From Ascidiaceihabitans sp. (GTDB lineage Bacteria > Pseudomonadota > Alphaproteobacteria > Rhodobacterales > Rhodobacteraceae), in the NCBI GenBank assembly GCA_029251465.1, contig JAQXDI010000086.1, positions 1 to 50,376 on the forward strand: a stretch of DNA of 50,376 nt, read 5' to 3'. The position numbers were made by a program, and so were the translations under genes. Position 1 is the first letter of the stretch; every line of letters begins with the position of its first letter. Under the pieces are notes generated by a model. The model saw nothing but the letters and a program-made list of their open reading frames with translations, did not search any database and was not told where the DNA came from. This document shows positions 41,751-49,671 of this stretch, piece by piece.

Positions 41751-42849
41751 TCGCAACGGCCCTTTGCGCGGCGTGCGCGTGGTGGAAATGGCCGGTCTTG
41801 GCCCTGCCCCGTTCTGTGCGATGATGCTGGCGGATATGGGTGCCGAGGTGGTCCGAATTGCCCGCCCCGGTCAGGCGCCGCTGTTCGGACTAGAACAAAA
41901 ACACAACCTCTATGACCGCTCACGCCGGTCGTTGACGCTGGATTTACGCGACCCTGCGCAATTGGGTCAGGCCAAAACGTTGATCGCAAAATCAGAGATC
42001 CTGATCGAAGGGTTTCGCCCCGGCGTGATGGAACGTTTGGGGCTGGGGCCACAAGATGTCACGCCGTCCAACCCCGCGCTGGTTTACGGGCGCATGACCG
42101 GTTGGGGCCAAGACGGCCCATTTTCAAATCGTGCAGGACATGATTTGAATTACATGGCGATTTCAGGCGCGCTTTGGTCCATTGGACCTGCGGGCGCACC
42201 CCCACCGCCGCCGCAAAATATCATCGCTGATCTGGCCGGTGGCGGCATGATGCTGCTGACAGGCGTGCTCGCGGCATTGACCCACGCGCGGGCCAACGGC
42301 GAAGGCCAAGTTGTCGATGCCTGCATGTCCGACGGCGCGGCCTTGATGATGGTTTTGCAATACGGGCTGAAGGCCGGCGGCGCGTGGGATGACACCGCGC
42401 GGGGCGGCAATGTGCTGAACGGTGGTGCCGCGTATTACCGATGCTATGAGACATCCGACGGCGGGTACGTTGCATTGGGCCCGATTGAACCGCAGTTTTT
42501 TGCGGCCTTGCTGGATAAACTGAACCTAAGTGACGATCCCCGTTTTGCCCAACAATACGCAGCGGACCAAGACGCCATGCATGCCGCGTTAGAGACTATT
42601 TTTGCCACCAAAACCCGTGATGCGTGGCAGTCGATCCTAGAAGACGTCGATGCGTGTTTTGCCCCGGTTTTGTCGATGACCGAAGCGCCACAAAATGCCC
42701 ACAACATCGCGCGTGGTACGTTTGTGCAAACGGATGGCGTGGTGCAGCCCGGCACCGTGCCCCGGTTTCTTGGCACCCCGTCTGATCCACCCACGCACGG
42801 CGACGCAGGCACGATGACCTTTGACGAAGCATTGGCGCATTGGGCTTAG
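41743..42849 (+). CDS. CaiB/BaiF (class III) CoA-transferase family, Amacr-like
   Basis: A 368-residue family III protein. LRGVRVVEMAGLGPAPFCAMMLADMGAEVVRIARPG and LEGFRPGVMERLGLGPQDV-type stretches (here LIEGFRPGVMERLGLGPQDVTPSNPALVYGRMTGWGQDGPF) are diagnostic. The presence of NRAGHDLNYMAISGALWSIG, with its HDxNY motif, points to the alpha-methylacyl-CoA racemase branch, which epimerises 2-methyl branched acyl-CoAs, rather than CoA transfer. The start lies inside the end of the aminotransferase gene. The stop overlaps the convergent LuxR gene by 4 bp. Confidence 0.9.
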   Translation: MLDRNGPLRGVRVVEMAGLGPAPFCAMMLADMGAEVVRIARPGQAPLFGLEQKHNLYDRSRRSLTLDLRDPAQLGQAKTLIAKSEILIEGFRPGVMERLGLGPQDVTPSNPALVYGRMTGWGQDGPFSNRAGHDLNYMAISGALWSIGPAGAPPPPPQNIIADLAGGGMMLLTGVLAALTHARANGEGQVVDACMSDGAALMMVLQYGLKAGGAWDDTARGGNVLNGGAAYYRCYETSDGGYVALGPIEPQFFAALLDKLNLSDDPRFAQQYAADQDAMHAALETIFATKTRDAWQSILEDVDACFAPVLSMTEAPQNAHNIARGTFVQTDGVVQPGTVPRFLGTPSDPPTHGDAGTMTFDEALAHWA

Positions 42850-43406
42850 GCAGAGGGGCGCGCGTAGCTCATTCTTCGAAGCAAATCTGTGGTGTTCTTG
42901 GCCTCGAATTTACGTAGTAATCGGGCGCGGACGTCCTCGATGGTGCGAGGGGACAGTTCCAATTCGCGCGCGATTTCTTTGCTGGTCAAACCCCGGCTTA
43001 GACGGCTGAGCACCTCGCGTTCGCGTTTCGTCAAACGCGGCCCGTCCATCTGATCGCGGATCAACGCAAAGCTCATCACCAGATGGGCAAGTGGGTCATC
43101 GGGCGTCAGTGATTTGGCGCGAAACCGGAACCAGATCGGCAGCCCGTCTTGGCAGCGCATCATCCGCTCGTCGCTGTAACTGCCCGTGTCGGCCATGGTT
43201 TGCAGGCCAATATCGCGCACCCGATCAAATTCAGCGTGATTGGGGTACAAAATGCGAAAAGACTGGCCAATCAGCGCCTCCGCCGTGTAGCCTAGCGTTG
43301 CAGCAAACGTGTCATTGCACGAACTGATCACACGGTACCGCGACACGGCCAGCCCGATTGGGGCTGCGTGGAATGCCTGCAACATCTCTGCTGTTAAATC
43401 ATCCAT
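42846..43406 (-). CDS. PAS-LuxR transcriptional regulator
   Basis: A 186-residue regulator. The PAS domain occupies about residues 5-110 (FHAAPIGLAVSRYRVISSCNDTFAATLGYTAEALIGQSFRILYP and a second half with GSYSDERMMRCQDGLPIWFRFRAKSL). The LuxR helix-turn-helix is at the C-terminus: RLTKREREVLSRLSRGLTSKEIARELELSPRTIEDVRARLLRKF. The ATG at 43406 has GGAGAG 5 bases before it, so the longer frame to 43463 is not used. The PAS domain probably binds a small ligand. A dyad at 43425-43440 sits between this gene and the divergent M20 deacylase gene, which suggests control of both directions. Confidence 0.9.
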   Translation of the reverse strand: MDDLTAEMLQAFHAAPIGLAVSRYRVISSCNDTFAATLGYTAEALIGQSFRILYPNHAEFDRVRDIGLQTMADTGSYSDERMMRCQDGLPIWFRFRAKSLTPDDPLAHLVMSFALIRDQMDGPRLTKREREVLSRLSRGLTSKEIARELELSPRTIEDVRARLLRKFEAKNTTDLLRRMSYARPSA

Positions 43407-43424
43407 AGCGCTCTCCGTGATTCC

Positions 43425-43440
43425 ACGGTATTGATACCGT
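43425..43440. promoter_or_regulatory. Dyad operator between PAS-LuxR and M20 genes
   Basis: ACGGTATTGATACCGT: perfect 7-bp arms around TG. It sits in the 80-bp divergent gap, 18 bp from the regulator start and 46 bp from the M20 start. Size and placement fit a LuxR-type dimer site. Confidence 0.55.
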
Positions 43441-43486
43441 AACTGATCCCGCCAATACTCCAAGCGATTCCTCGATTAGGTGAGCT

Positions 43487-44770
43487 ATGACGACAACCTT
43501 GATGGCACGTATTGACGGCAAGCGGGATGATTTGATCCAGCTGACGCAAGATTTGATCCGTATTCCGACACTAAACCCACCAGGTGAAAATTATCAGGCG
43601 ATTTGCGATTTTCTGGACAAACGCCTGTCAGCGCACGGGTTTGAAACACAGCTGATCCGCGCATTTGGCACGCCCGGCGATTGTGAAAAATACCCTCGCT
43701 GGAACATTATAGCACGTCGTGACGGCAAGCACGCAGGCGATTGCGTTCATTTTAACAGCCACACAGATGTGGTCGAAGTCGGCGCAGGCTGGACGTTTGA
43801 CCCCTTTGGCGGCGACATCGCGGATGGCAAAATTTACGGGCGCGGCGCGTGCGACATGAAGGGCGGATTGGCTGCATCCATCATCGCGGCCGAAGCGTTC
43901 ATCGAAGAACATCCGGAGTTCCACGGCGCTATCGAGATTTCTGGCACAGCGGATGAGGAATCCGGTGGCTACGGCGGCGTCGCCTACCTTGCCGAAAACG
44001 GGTTTTTCAGCCCTGAAAAGGTGCAGCACGTCATCATCCCCGAACCCTTGAACAAAGACCGGATTTGTTTGGGCCACCGCGGTGGTTGGTGGGCCGAGAT
44101 TGAAACCAAGGGCGAAATTGCCCACGGTTCTATGCCGTTTTTAGGGGACTGCGCCGTGCGCCACATGGGCGCTGTGATCCATGAATTCGAGGATAAATTG
44201 TTCCCCGCCATGGCCTTGCGCCGCACCGACATGCCTGTCGTACCCGAAGGGGCCAAGCAATCGACCATGAACATCAATTCGATCCACGGCGGTCAAAAGG
44301 AACAGGACGATGATTTCACCGGCCTGCCTGCGCATTGCGTGCCCGACAGTTGCCGGATCGTGATTGACCGACGGTTCTTGGTCGAAGAACCGCTGGAACA
44401 GGTGCGCGGCGAGGTCAAAGGTTTGCTCGAAGGGCTGCGCGAAACCCGTCCTGATTTCGAATACGAATTGACCGAACTCAACGCGGTTCTGCCATCGATG
44501 ACCGACAAGACCGCGCCTGTCGTCGAAACCGTCGCCCAAGCCATCCAGGACGTGATGGGCAAAGCCCCGGAATACGTCGCCAGCCCCGGCACCTACGATC
44601 AAAAACACATCGACCGCATCGGCAAACTCAAGAACTGCATCGCCTACGGCCCCGGCATCCTAGAACTGGCGCATAAACCCGATGAATATATCGGAATCAA
44701 TGATATGATCGACAGCGCAAAGGTGATGGGCGCAAGTCTTGAAACGCTGTTGTTACCCAACAAAAACTAA
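43487..44770 (+). CDS. M20 family deacylase (ArgE/DapE type)
   Basis: A 427-residue two-zinc metallohydrolase. The metal ligands are in NSHTDVVEVG (His), GRGACDMKGGLAASI (bridging Asp), TADEESGGYGG (Glu pair) and IIPEP with a late His in YDQKHIDRIG. Relatives remove acyl groups from amino acids or diamino acids (acetylornithine, succinyl-diaminopimelate) or cleave dipeptides. A role in releasing an amino acid from an imported N-acyl compound is inferred because the peptide-type binding protein starts only 18 bp later. It is transcribed away from a PAS-LuxR regulator that probably controls it. Confidence 0.92.
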   Translation: MTTTLMARIDGKRDDLIQLTQDLIRIPTLNPPGENYQAICDFLDKRLSAHGFETQLIRAFGTPGDCEKYPRWNIIARRDGKHAGDCVHFNSHTDVVEVGAGWTFDPFGGDIADGKIYGRGACDMKGGLAASIIAAEAFIEEHPEFHGAIEISGTADEESGGYGGVAYLAENGFFSPEKVQHVIIPEPLNKDRICLGHRGGWWAEIETKGEIAHGSMPFLGDCAVRHMGAVIHEFEDKLFPAMALRRTDMPVVPEGAKQSTMNINSIHGGQKEQDDDFTGLPAHCVPDSCRIVIDRRFLVEEPLEQVRGEVKGLLEGLRETRPDFEYELTELNAVLPSMTDKTAPVVETVAQAIQDVMGKAPEYVASPGTYDQKHIDRIGKLKNCIAYGPGILELAHKPDEYIGINDMIDSAKVMGASLETLLLPNKN

Positions 44771-44788
44771 AACCTGAGGGAGAATTAA

Positions 44789-46270
44789 ATGAAACATTTC
44801 GTATCCAGACTGGCGCTTGCCAGTGCCATGAGCGTCGCAGGCTTTTCCGCGCACGCCGCTGGCACCGACATCACTGTGGCCTTGCAATTGGAACCGCCAC
44901 ACCTTGATCCGACAAGTGCTGCTGCCGGCGCAATCGACTCGGTTCTGTATTCAAACGTGTTCGAAGGGTTGACCCGTTTCATGGGTGACGGTGCCGTGGT
45001 TGCGGGCCTCGCCGAAAGCTGGGAAATTTCCGCAGACGGCTGCATCTACACATTCAAGTTGCGCGACGGTGTCACGTTCCATGACGGCACCACAATGGAA
45101 GCCACAGACGTTGAATTCAGCCTGAACCGCGCCCGCGCAGAAGACAGCACAAACGCGCAAAAAGGCCTGTTCGCTGGCATCACAGCGGTCGAAGCCGTTG
45201 ATGCGCGCACCGTCAAAGTGACGCTCGATAAACCAAACGGCAATTTCTTGTTCAACATGGCGTGGGGTGACGCGGTTATCGTCGCACCTGAAAGCATCGA
45301 GAACATCAAACAAACGCCGATCGGCACGGGTGCTTTCAAATTCACCAACTGGGTGCAGGGCGACAAAATCGAACTGACGCGCAACGATGCGTATTGGGGC
45401 ACAGCACCTGCGTTAGAGACTGCAACGTTCAAATTTATCTCTGACCCGACGGCGGCGTTTGCGGCTGTGATGGCCGAAGATGTGGATGTGTTTAGCGGCT
45501 TTCCTGCCCCTGAAAACCTGCCACAGTTTGAAGCAGACCCACGGTTCCAAGTTCTGGTTGGGTCGACCGAAGGCGAGACGATCTTGTCCACAAACAACAA
45601 GATGCCGCCATTCGACAACGTGTTGGTCCGCGAAGCATTGGCCCACGCGATTGATCGCCAAGCCATCGTTGACGGCGCGATGTTCGGGTACGGCACGCCA
45701 ATCGGCACGCACTTTGCCCCGCACAATCCCGCCTACGTCGATCTGACAGGCGACAGCGCGTACGATCCTGAAAAGGCCAAGGAATTGCTGGCCCAAGCAG
45801 GCTTTGCTGACGGGTTCGAGACCACGTTGCACCTGCCGCCCCCATCCTACGCGCGTCGCGGTGGCGAGATCATCGCGGCCCAGCTGGCAGAGGTCGGCAT
45901 CAAAGCCGAGATCACCAACGTCGAATGGGCGCAGTGGTTGGAAACTGTGTTTCGCGGCAAGAACTTTGGCCTGACAATCGTGTCGCACACCGAGCCGATG
46001 GACATCAACATTTACGCCAATCCTGACTACTATTTCCAGTACGACAATCCAGCGTTCCAGGAACTGATGACCAAGCTGAACGCAACGACGGATCCTGACG
46101 CGCGCACCGCCCTGATGGGGGATGCACAGCGGATGATCTCGGGCGATTATGTGAACGGTTATTTGTTCCAACTGGCGGCACTGTCGGTGGCAAAAGCCGG
46201 CGTGCAAGGTCTGTGGACCAACGCGCCGACCCAAGCAACAGACTTGACTGGCGTAAGCTGGGCTGACTGA
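44789..46270 (+). CDS. Family 5 (peptide/nickel-type) ABC substrate-binding protein
   Basis: A 493-residue periplasmic solute-binding protein with signal peptide MKHFVSRLALASAMSVAGFSAHA. It has the family-5 signature SYTFKLRDGVTFHDGTTMEATDVEFSLNRA (here beginning CIYTFKLRDG) and the end-domain QRMISGDYVNGYLFQLAALSVAKAGVQGLW. GAGGGAG precedes the start. It would deliver its ligand to the permeases at 47912-49671. The binding protein is separated from its permeases by a cupin gene and an oppositely oriented HDAC-family gene. Ligands of this family include di- and oligopeptides, opines and amides. Confidence 0.93.
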   Translation: MKHFVSRLALASAMSVAGFSAHAAGTDITVALQLEPPHLDPTSAAAGAIDSVLYSNVFEGLTRFMGDGAVVAGLAESWEISADGCIYTFKLRDGVTFHDGTTMEATDVEFSLNRARAEDSTNAQKGLFAGITAVEAVDARTVKVTLDKPNGNFLFNMAWGDAVIVAPESIENIKQTPIGTGAFKFTNWVQGDKIELTRNDAYWGTAPALETATFKFISDPTAAFAAVMAEDVDVFSGFPAPENLPQFEADPRFQVLVGSTEGETILSTNNKMPPFDNVLVREALAHAIDRQAIVDGAMFGYGTPIGTHFAPHNPAYVDLTGDSAYDPEKAKELLAQAGFADGFETTLHLPPPSYARRGGEIIAAQLAEVGIKAEITNVEWAQWLETVFRGKNFGLTIVSHTEPMDINIYANPDYYFQYDNPAFQELMTKLNATTDPDARTALMGDAQRMISGDYVNGYLFQLAALSVAKAGVQGLWTNAPTQATDLTGVSWAD

Positions 46271-46282
46271 TCGCGACACAGC

Positions 46283-46306
46283 TAAGGCGGGCTAAACCCC
46301 GCCTTA
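46283..46306 (+). terminator. Hairpin after the binding-protein gene
   Basis: TAAGGCGGG (46283-46291) pairs perfectly with CCCGCCTTA (46298-46306) around CTAAAC. No U-tract follows, so it more likely stabilises the upstream message or partially terminates, which is common after binding-protein genes that need high expression. Confidence 0.6.
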
Positions 46307-46331
46307 CGACACCAAAACTTCGGGGGAACGG

Positions 46332-46739
46332 ATGGATATTTTCAAAGCAGGCACGCGCCCAAGCATGCGCGCCAATCCTGATTACTTCACAGGGACTGTT
46401 TGGCAGGATCCTGTCATCGGCGCCCAGCCCCCTGCCCGCCTGAACGCTTTGGTTGTCACCTTTGAACCCGGCGCGCGCACGGCGTGGCACACGCATCCTT
46501 TGGGCCAGACATTGCATGTTATGTCGGGCACGGGGCGTGTGTGTTTGCGTGGTGAAGCACCCAAAGCTATCAGCGCCGGCGACACCGTTTGGATACCTGC
46601 GGGCGTCGAACATTGGCACGGCGCGGCACCTGCAACCGGCATGGTTCACATGGCCATGCAAGAGGTCGTTGACGGGTCAGCGGCAGACTGGCTCGAGCAC
46701 GTCAGTGACGCAGATTACGCCCACGCGGTGGTGGGTTAA
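46332..46739 (+). CDS. Cupin-domain protein (COG1917-like)
   Basis: A 135-residue single cupin. Motif 1 is GARTAWHTHPLGQTLHVMSGTGRVCLRG (two His, a Gln in place of the usual Glu, and a third His) and motif 2 is GDTVWIPAGVEHWHGAAP. Relatives include small metal-bound isomerases and carboxymuconolactone decarboxylase-linked cupins. The start follows GGGGGAAC. It lies 61 bp after the binding-protein gene, beyond a hairpin, and its stop codon is embedded in another hairpin. With the cupin at 1935 there are two cupins in the same transporter neighbourhood. Confidence 0.87.
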   Translation: MDIFKAGTRPSMRANPDYFTGTVWQDPVIGAQPPARLNALVVTFEPGARTAWHTHPLGQTLHVMSGTGRVCLRGEAPKAISAGDTVWIPAGVEHWHGAAPATGMVHMAMQEVVDGSAADWLEHVSDADYAHAVVG

Positions 46740-46747
46740 AACCCACC
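46730..46747. terminator. Hairpin overlapping the cupin stop codon
   Basis: GGTGGGTT (46730-46737) and AACCCACC (46740-46747) pair perfectly with a 2-base centre that includes the TAA stop. It ends exactly where the convergent HDAC-family gene ends (46748), so it can serve as a two-way terminator. Confidence 0.6.
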
Positions 46748-47863
46748 TTACAAGGACGCCGATTTCAGCACATGCGCCACGCTTTGCACAACTTCATCAC
46801 GGATCGGTCCAACCCGCGGGGCGTCACGCAATGTCGTGAACCAATGCGCGGGCGGATTGCGGCCCCGGCTGTTTCCATCAAACGCCAGATTGCGCAGGAT
46901 GGCTTGGGCGGTGTCGGGCAAGATGTCTGGCAAATCAAACCCGTTCAACACGCCCCAAACTCCGGTCCACAGGCGCCCCACCGACCACGGATTGTAACCG
47001 CCGCCGCCCAGAACCAGCAGCCGCTCGGACAGACCCATCAGCCCGCGCACCACATCGAAATGCGCGTTGTTGGACAGGGACAGGCGCGATTGCGGGTCCT
47101 CATCCACCGCATCCGCGCCGCATTGCAAAACGATAGCGTTGGGCGCAAACGATTGAACCACCGGCAGGATCATGTTGCGGGTGATCTGCGCCATTTCGAT
47201 GTCGTTCATGCCCGCGGGCACCGGCAGATTGTAAAGCGACCGTGTGCGATCAGCCCCAAGCGCACCGGTACGCGGCCAACGCCCGTCTTCGTGCACCGAG
47301 ATCATCAGACAATCAGGATCATCGCCAAACGCGTGCTCAACACCGTCGGGATGATGCGCGTCGATGTCGATATACGCCACACGCTGCGCGCCGTTTCGAC
47401 GCAAGGACAAGATCGCCAGAACCGGATCATTGAGATAGCAAAACCCGTTGGTGTGGTCCGGCATTCCATGGTGCGTACCACCTGCAGGGTGGAAAACTGT
47501 GCCGCCGTTTCGCAGCAATTCACCCGCCATCAGCGATCCACCAGCACTGGTCGCGGGACGGCGAAACATTTCCGGAAACACCGGATTGGACAGCGTGCCA
47601 AGACCGTAGTGCGTGCGCACATCGTCGCTGACCCGTTGATCGATTTCGGCCTGCATCAGAGCCTGAATGTAGTCCGCGTCGTGCCAGATGTGCAGTGCGG
47701 CAGGCTTGGCCCGCGGGCTAATCCGGTAGACATCATCGTCCAGCCAGCCCAAGGCGCGCGACAAATCCATGACCGTCGAAACACGTGGCACCCGCAACGG
47801 ATGCGCGGCCCCGTAAGACGAGCGACGATAGATTTCAGACCCGATGAAAAGCGGCTTGGACAT
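46748..47863 (-). CDS. Histone deacetylase-superfamily amidohydrolase
   Basis: A 371-residue arginase/deacetylase-fold enzyme of the AcuC/acetylpolyamine amidohydrolase type. The active-site His pair is in GGTHHGMPDHTNGFCYLND, the zinc ligands in YIDIDAHHPDGVEHAF (Asp-x-His) and the later Asp in LQCGADAVDEDPQSRL, with LGGGGYNPWSVGRLWTGVWG near the end. Bacterial members hydrolyse N-acetyl-polyamines, acetyl-lysine or other amide bonds. It lies between the binding-protein/cupin pair and the permease operon but on the opposite strand, with a divergent gap of only 48 bp to dppB. Together with the M20 and P1 enzymes it supports an amide-hydrolysing pathway. Confidence 0.92.
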   Translation of the reverse strand: MSKPLFIGSEIYRRSSYGAAHPLRVPRVSTVMDLSRALGWLDDDVYRISPRAKPAALHIWHDADYIQALMQAEIDQRVSDDVRTHYGLGTLSNPVFPEMFRRPATSAGGSLMAGELLRNGGTVFHPAGGTHHGMPDHTNGFCYLNDPVLAILSLRRNGAQRVAYIDIDAHHPDGVEHAFGDDPDCLMISVHEDGRWPRTGALGADRTRSLYNLPVPAGMNDIEMAQITRNMILPVVQSFAPNAIVLQCGADAVDEDPQSRLSLSNNAHFDVVRGLMGLSERLLVLGGGGYNPWSVGRLWTGVWGVLNGFDLPDILPDTAQAILRNLAFDGNSRGRNPPAHWFTTLRDAPRVGPIRDEVVQSVAHVLKSASL

Positions 47864-47911
47864 GCCCCCCTAGCTAACCTGATTGTCGTCCCAAGCAAGC
47901 GGGTTTTGTGA

Positions 47912-48859
47912 ATGCTGCGCTATACGCTCAAACGTTTGTTGTCGCTGTGTATCAGCCTTGGGGTTGCGTCCTTGCTGATCTTTTTCATGATCGAAATTGC
48001 GCCGGGTGACCCTGCGTCCTTCATGTTGGGGCTCAACGCGCAGCCCGACACAATTGCTGCTTTGCAGGCGGAACTTGGCCTCGATGTGCCGAAATGGCAG
48101 CGCTATGTTGCGTGGGTTTCGGGCATGCTGACAGGGGATTTCGGGACCTCGTACACCTATCGCACGCCCGTCGCGCAGATGATTTCAGACCGGATGTGGG
48201 TGTCGTTGCCGCTTGCATTGTACGCCCTGGCTTTGTCGGCGCTGATCGCTTTTCCGGCGGGCATGTACGCGGCCGCGCGGCGGGGACAGACCGGTGATGT
48301 CGCGGTCATGGGCGCCACACAATTGGGCGTTGCCGTGCCGAATTTCTGGTTCGCAATGATGCTGGTGTTGATCTTTGCGATCAACCTGCGCTGGTTTTCT
48401 GCGGGTGGTTTTGCCGGCTGGGATAAAGGGTTCGGTGCCGTCATGTGGTCCCTGACATTGCCCGCCATTTCGCTCGCTCTCCCCCAAGCAGCGATCCTTG
48501 CGCGCGTCATGCGATCTGCGTTGTTGGACGTGATGAACGAAGACTTCATGCGCACCGCGCGCGCCAAAGGTTTGACCTCGGCCCAGACGTTATGGCGGCA
48601 CGGGTTACGCAATGCTTTGATCCCAGTTTTGACCATCATTGGATTGCAGTTTTCGTTCCTGCTGGCGGGCGGCATCATCATCGAACAAGTGTTCTATTTG
48701 CCCGGCCTCGGGCGTCTCGTTTTCCAGTCCATCAGCGCGCGCGATTTGATCGTCGTAGAAAGCGTCGTGATGCTGTTGGTGTTCTGCGTCATCGTCGTCA
48801 ATTTCGCAGTCGATCTGGCCTATGCGATTGTCGACCCAAGGCTAAGGACGCGCGAATGA
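47912..48859 (+). CDS. Dipeptide-type ABC transporter permease (DppB-like)
   Basis: A 315-residue permease with six membrane spans. MLRYTLKRLLSLCISLGVASLLIFFMIEIAPGDPA is the usual DppB start, and ARVMRSALLDVMNEDFMRTARAKGLTSAQTLWRHGLRNALIPVLTIIGLQFSFLLAGGIIIEQVFYLPGLG contains the ATPase-contact (EAA) loop. It overlaps the next gene by 4 bp (ATGA). With DppC it makes the channel for the imported peptide or amide compound. Confidence 0.95.
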   Translation: MLRYTLKRLLSLCISLGVASLLIFFMIEIAPGDPASFMLGLNAQPDTIAALQAELGLDVPKWQRYVAWVSGMLTGDFGTSYTYRTPVAQMISDRMWVSLPLALYALALSALIAFPAGMYAAARRGQTGDVAVMGATQLGVAVPNFWFAMMLVLIFAINLRWFSAGGFAGWDKGFGAVMWSLTLPAISLALPQAAILARVMRSALLDVMNEDFMRTARAKGLTSAQTLWRHGLRNALIPVLTIIGLQFSFLLAGGIIIEQVFYLPGLGRLVFQSISARDLIVVESVVMLLVFCVIVVNFAVDLAYAIVDPRLRTRE

Positions 48860-49671
48860 ACCGCAATTTGATCATCGGGCTGACCCTGTCAGCACTTGCC
48901 GTAATTGCCGCGTTGGTGTCGTTCGTGTGGACACCGTTTGATCATGCATCGCTAAATATTCCAGATAAATTGCAAACACCAAACGGCATCCACTGGTTCG
49001 GCACCGACCACTTTGGACGCGATATTTTCAGCATGATTATGGTCGGCGCACGCACCTCGATTGCGGTTGCCTTTGTCGCGGTGGGCATCGGGATGGGGCT
49101 GGGTATTCCGCTGGGCCTGTGGGCGGCCGCGCGCAAAGGATCGTTCATCGACGAGCTGATCATGCGCGCCAATGACCTGATCTTTGCCTTTCCGTCCCTG
49201 GTGATTGCCATCCTGATTACCGCGATTTTTGGGGCCGGTGCAGTCAACGCGATCATCGCCATTGGCATCTTTAACATCCCCGTGTTTGCCCGCGTTGTGC
49301 GCGGGGCCGCCATGCCGATTTGGGAACGCGAATTCATCTTTGCTGCCCGTGTCGCTGGCAAGAACGCGGCGCGCATTTCGGTTGAACACATTCTTCCCAA
49401 TGTGATGAACTTGCTGATCGTTCAGGCGACGATCCAATTCTCACTTGGTATTCTTGCAGAAGCCGCACTTAGCTATGTCGGCCTGGGGGCCCAACCGCCG
49501 ACACCCAGTTGGGGACGCATGCTGGCAGACGCACAAACCTTGGTCAGCATCGCACCACACATGGCCCTGATCCCCGGTTTTGCGATCATCCTAACCGTGA
49601 TGGGCCTGAACCTGATGGGCGACGGGCTGCGCGACTACCTTAATCCGCGCCTACGAGTGGCCAGAACATGA
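48856..49671 (+). CDS. Dipeptide-type ABC transporter permease (DppC-like)
   Basis: A 271-residue permease. WFGTDHFGRDIFSMIMVGARTSIAVAFVAVGIGMGLGIPLGLWAAARKG is diagnostic of DppC, with the EAA loop around REFIFAARVAGKNAARISVEHILPNVMNLLIVQATIQFSLGILAEAALSYVGLGAQPPTPSWGRML. The ATG at 48856 overlaps the DppB stop; a much longer open frame upstream is the alternative-frame reading of dppB and is not used. Its stop overlaps the ATPase start as ATGA, so dppB, dppC and dppDF are translationally coupled. Confidence 0.95.
   Translation: MNRNLIIGLTLSALAVIAALVSFVWTPFDHASLNIPDKLQTPNGIHWFGTDHFGRDIFSMIMVGARTSIAVAFVAVGIGMGLGIPLGLWAAARKGSFIDELIMRANDLIFAFPSLVIAILITAIFGAGAVNAIIAIGIFNIPVFARVVRGAAMPIWEREFIFAARVAGKNAARISVEHILPNVMNLLIVQATIQFSLGILAEAALSYVGLGAQPPTPSWGRMLADAQTLVSIAPHMALIPGFAIILTVMGLNLMGDGLRDYLNPRLRVART

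Noticed and set aside
46772..47911. Long open frame (379 codons) on the plus strand opposite the HDAC-family gene
   Set aside because: The opposite strand carries a full set of HDAC motifs. This frame gives an Arg/Gln/His-rich product with no domain.
48445..48855. Upstream extension of the DppC frame
   Set aside because: It is the alternative-frame reading of dppB; the ATG at 48856 gives the standard DppC N-terminus and the ATGA coupling.
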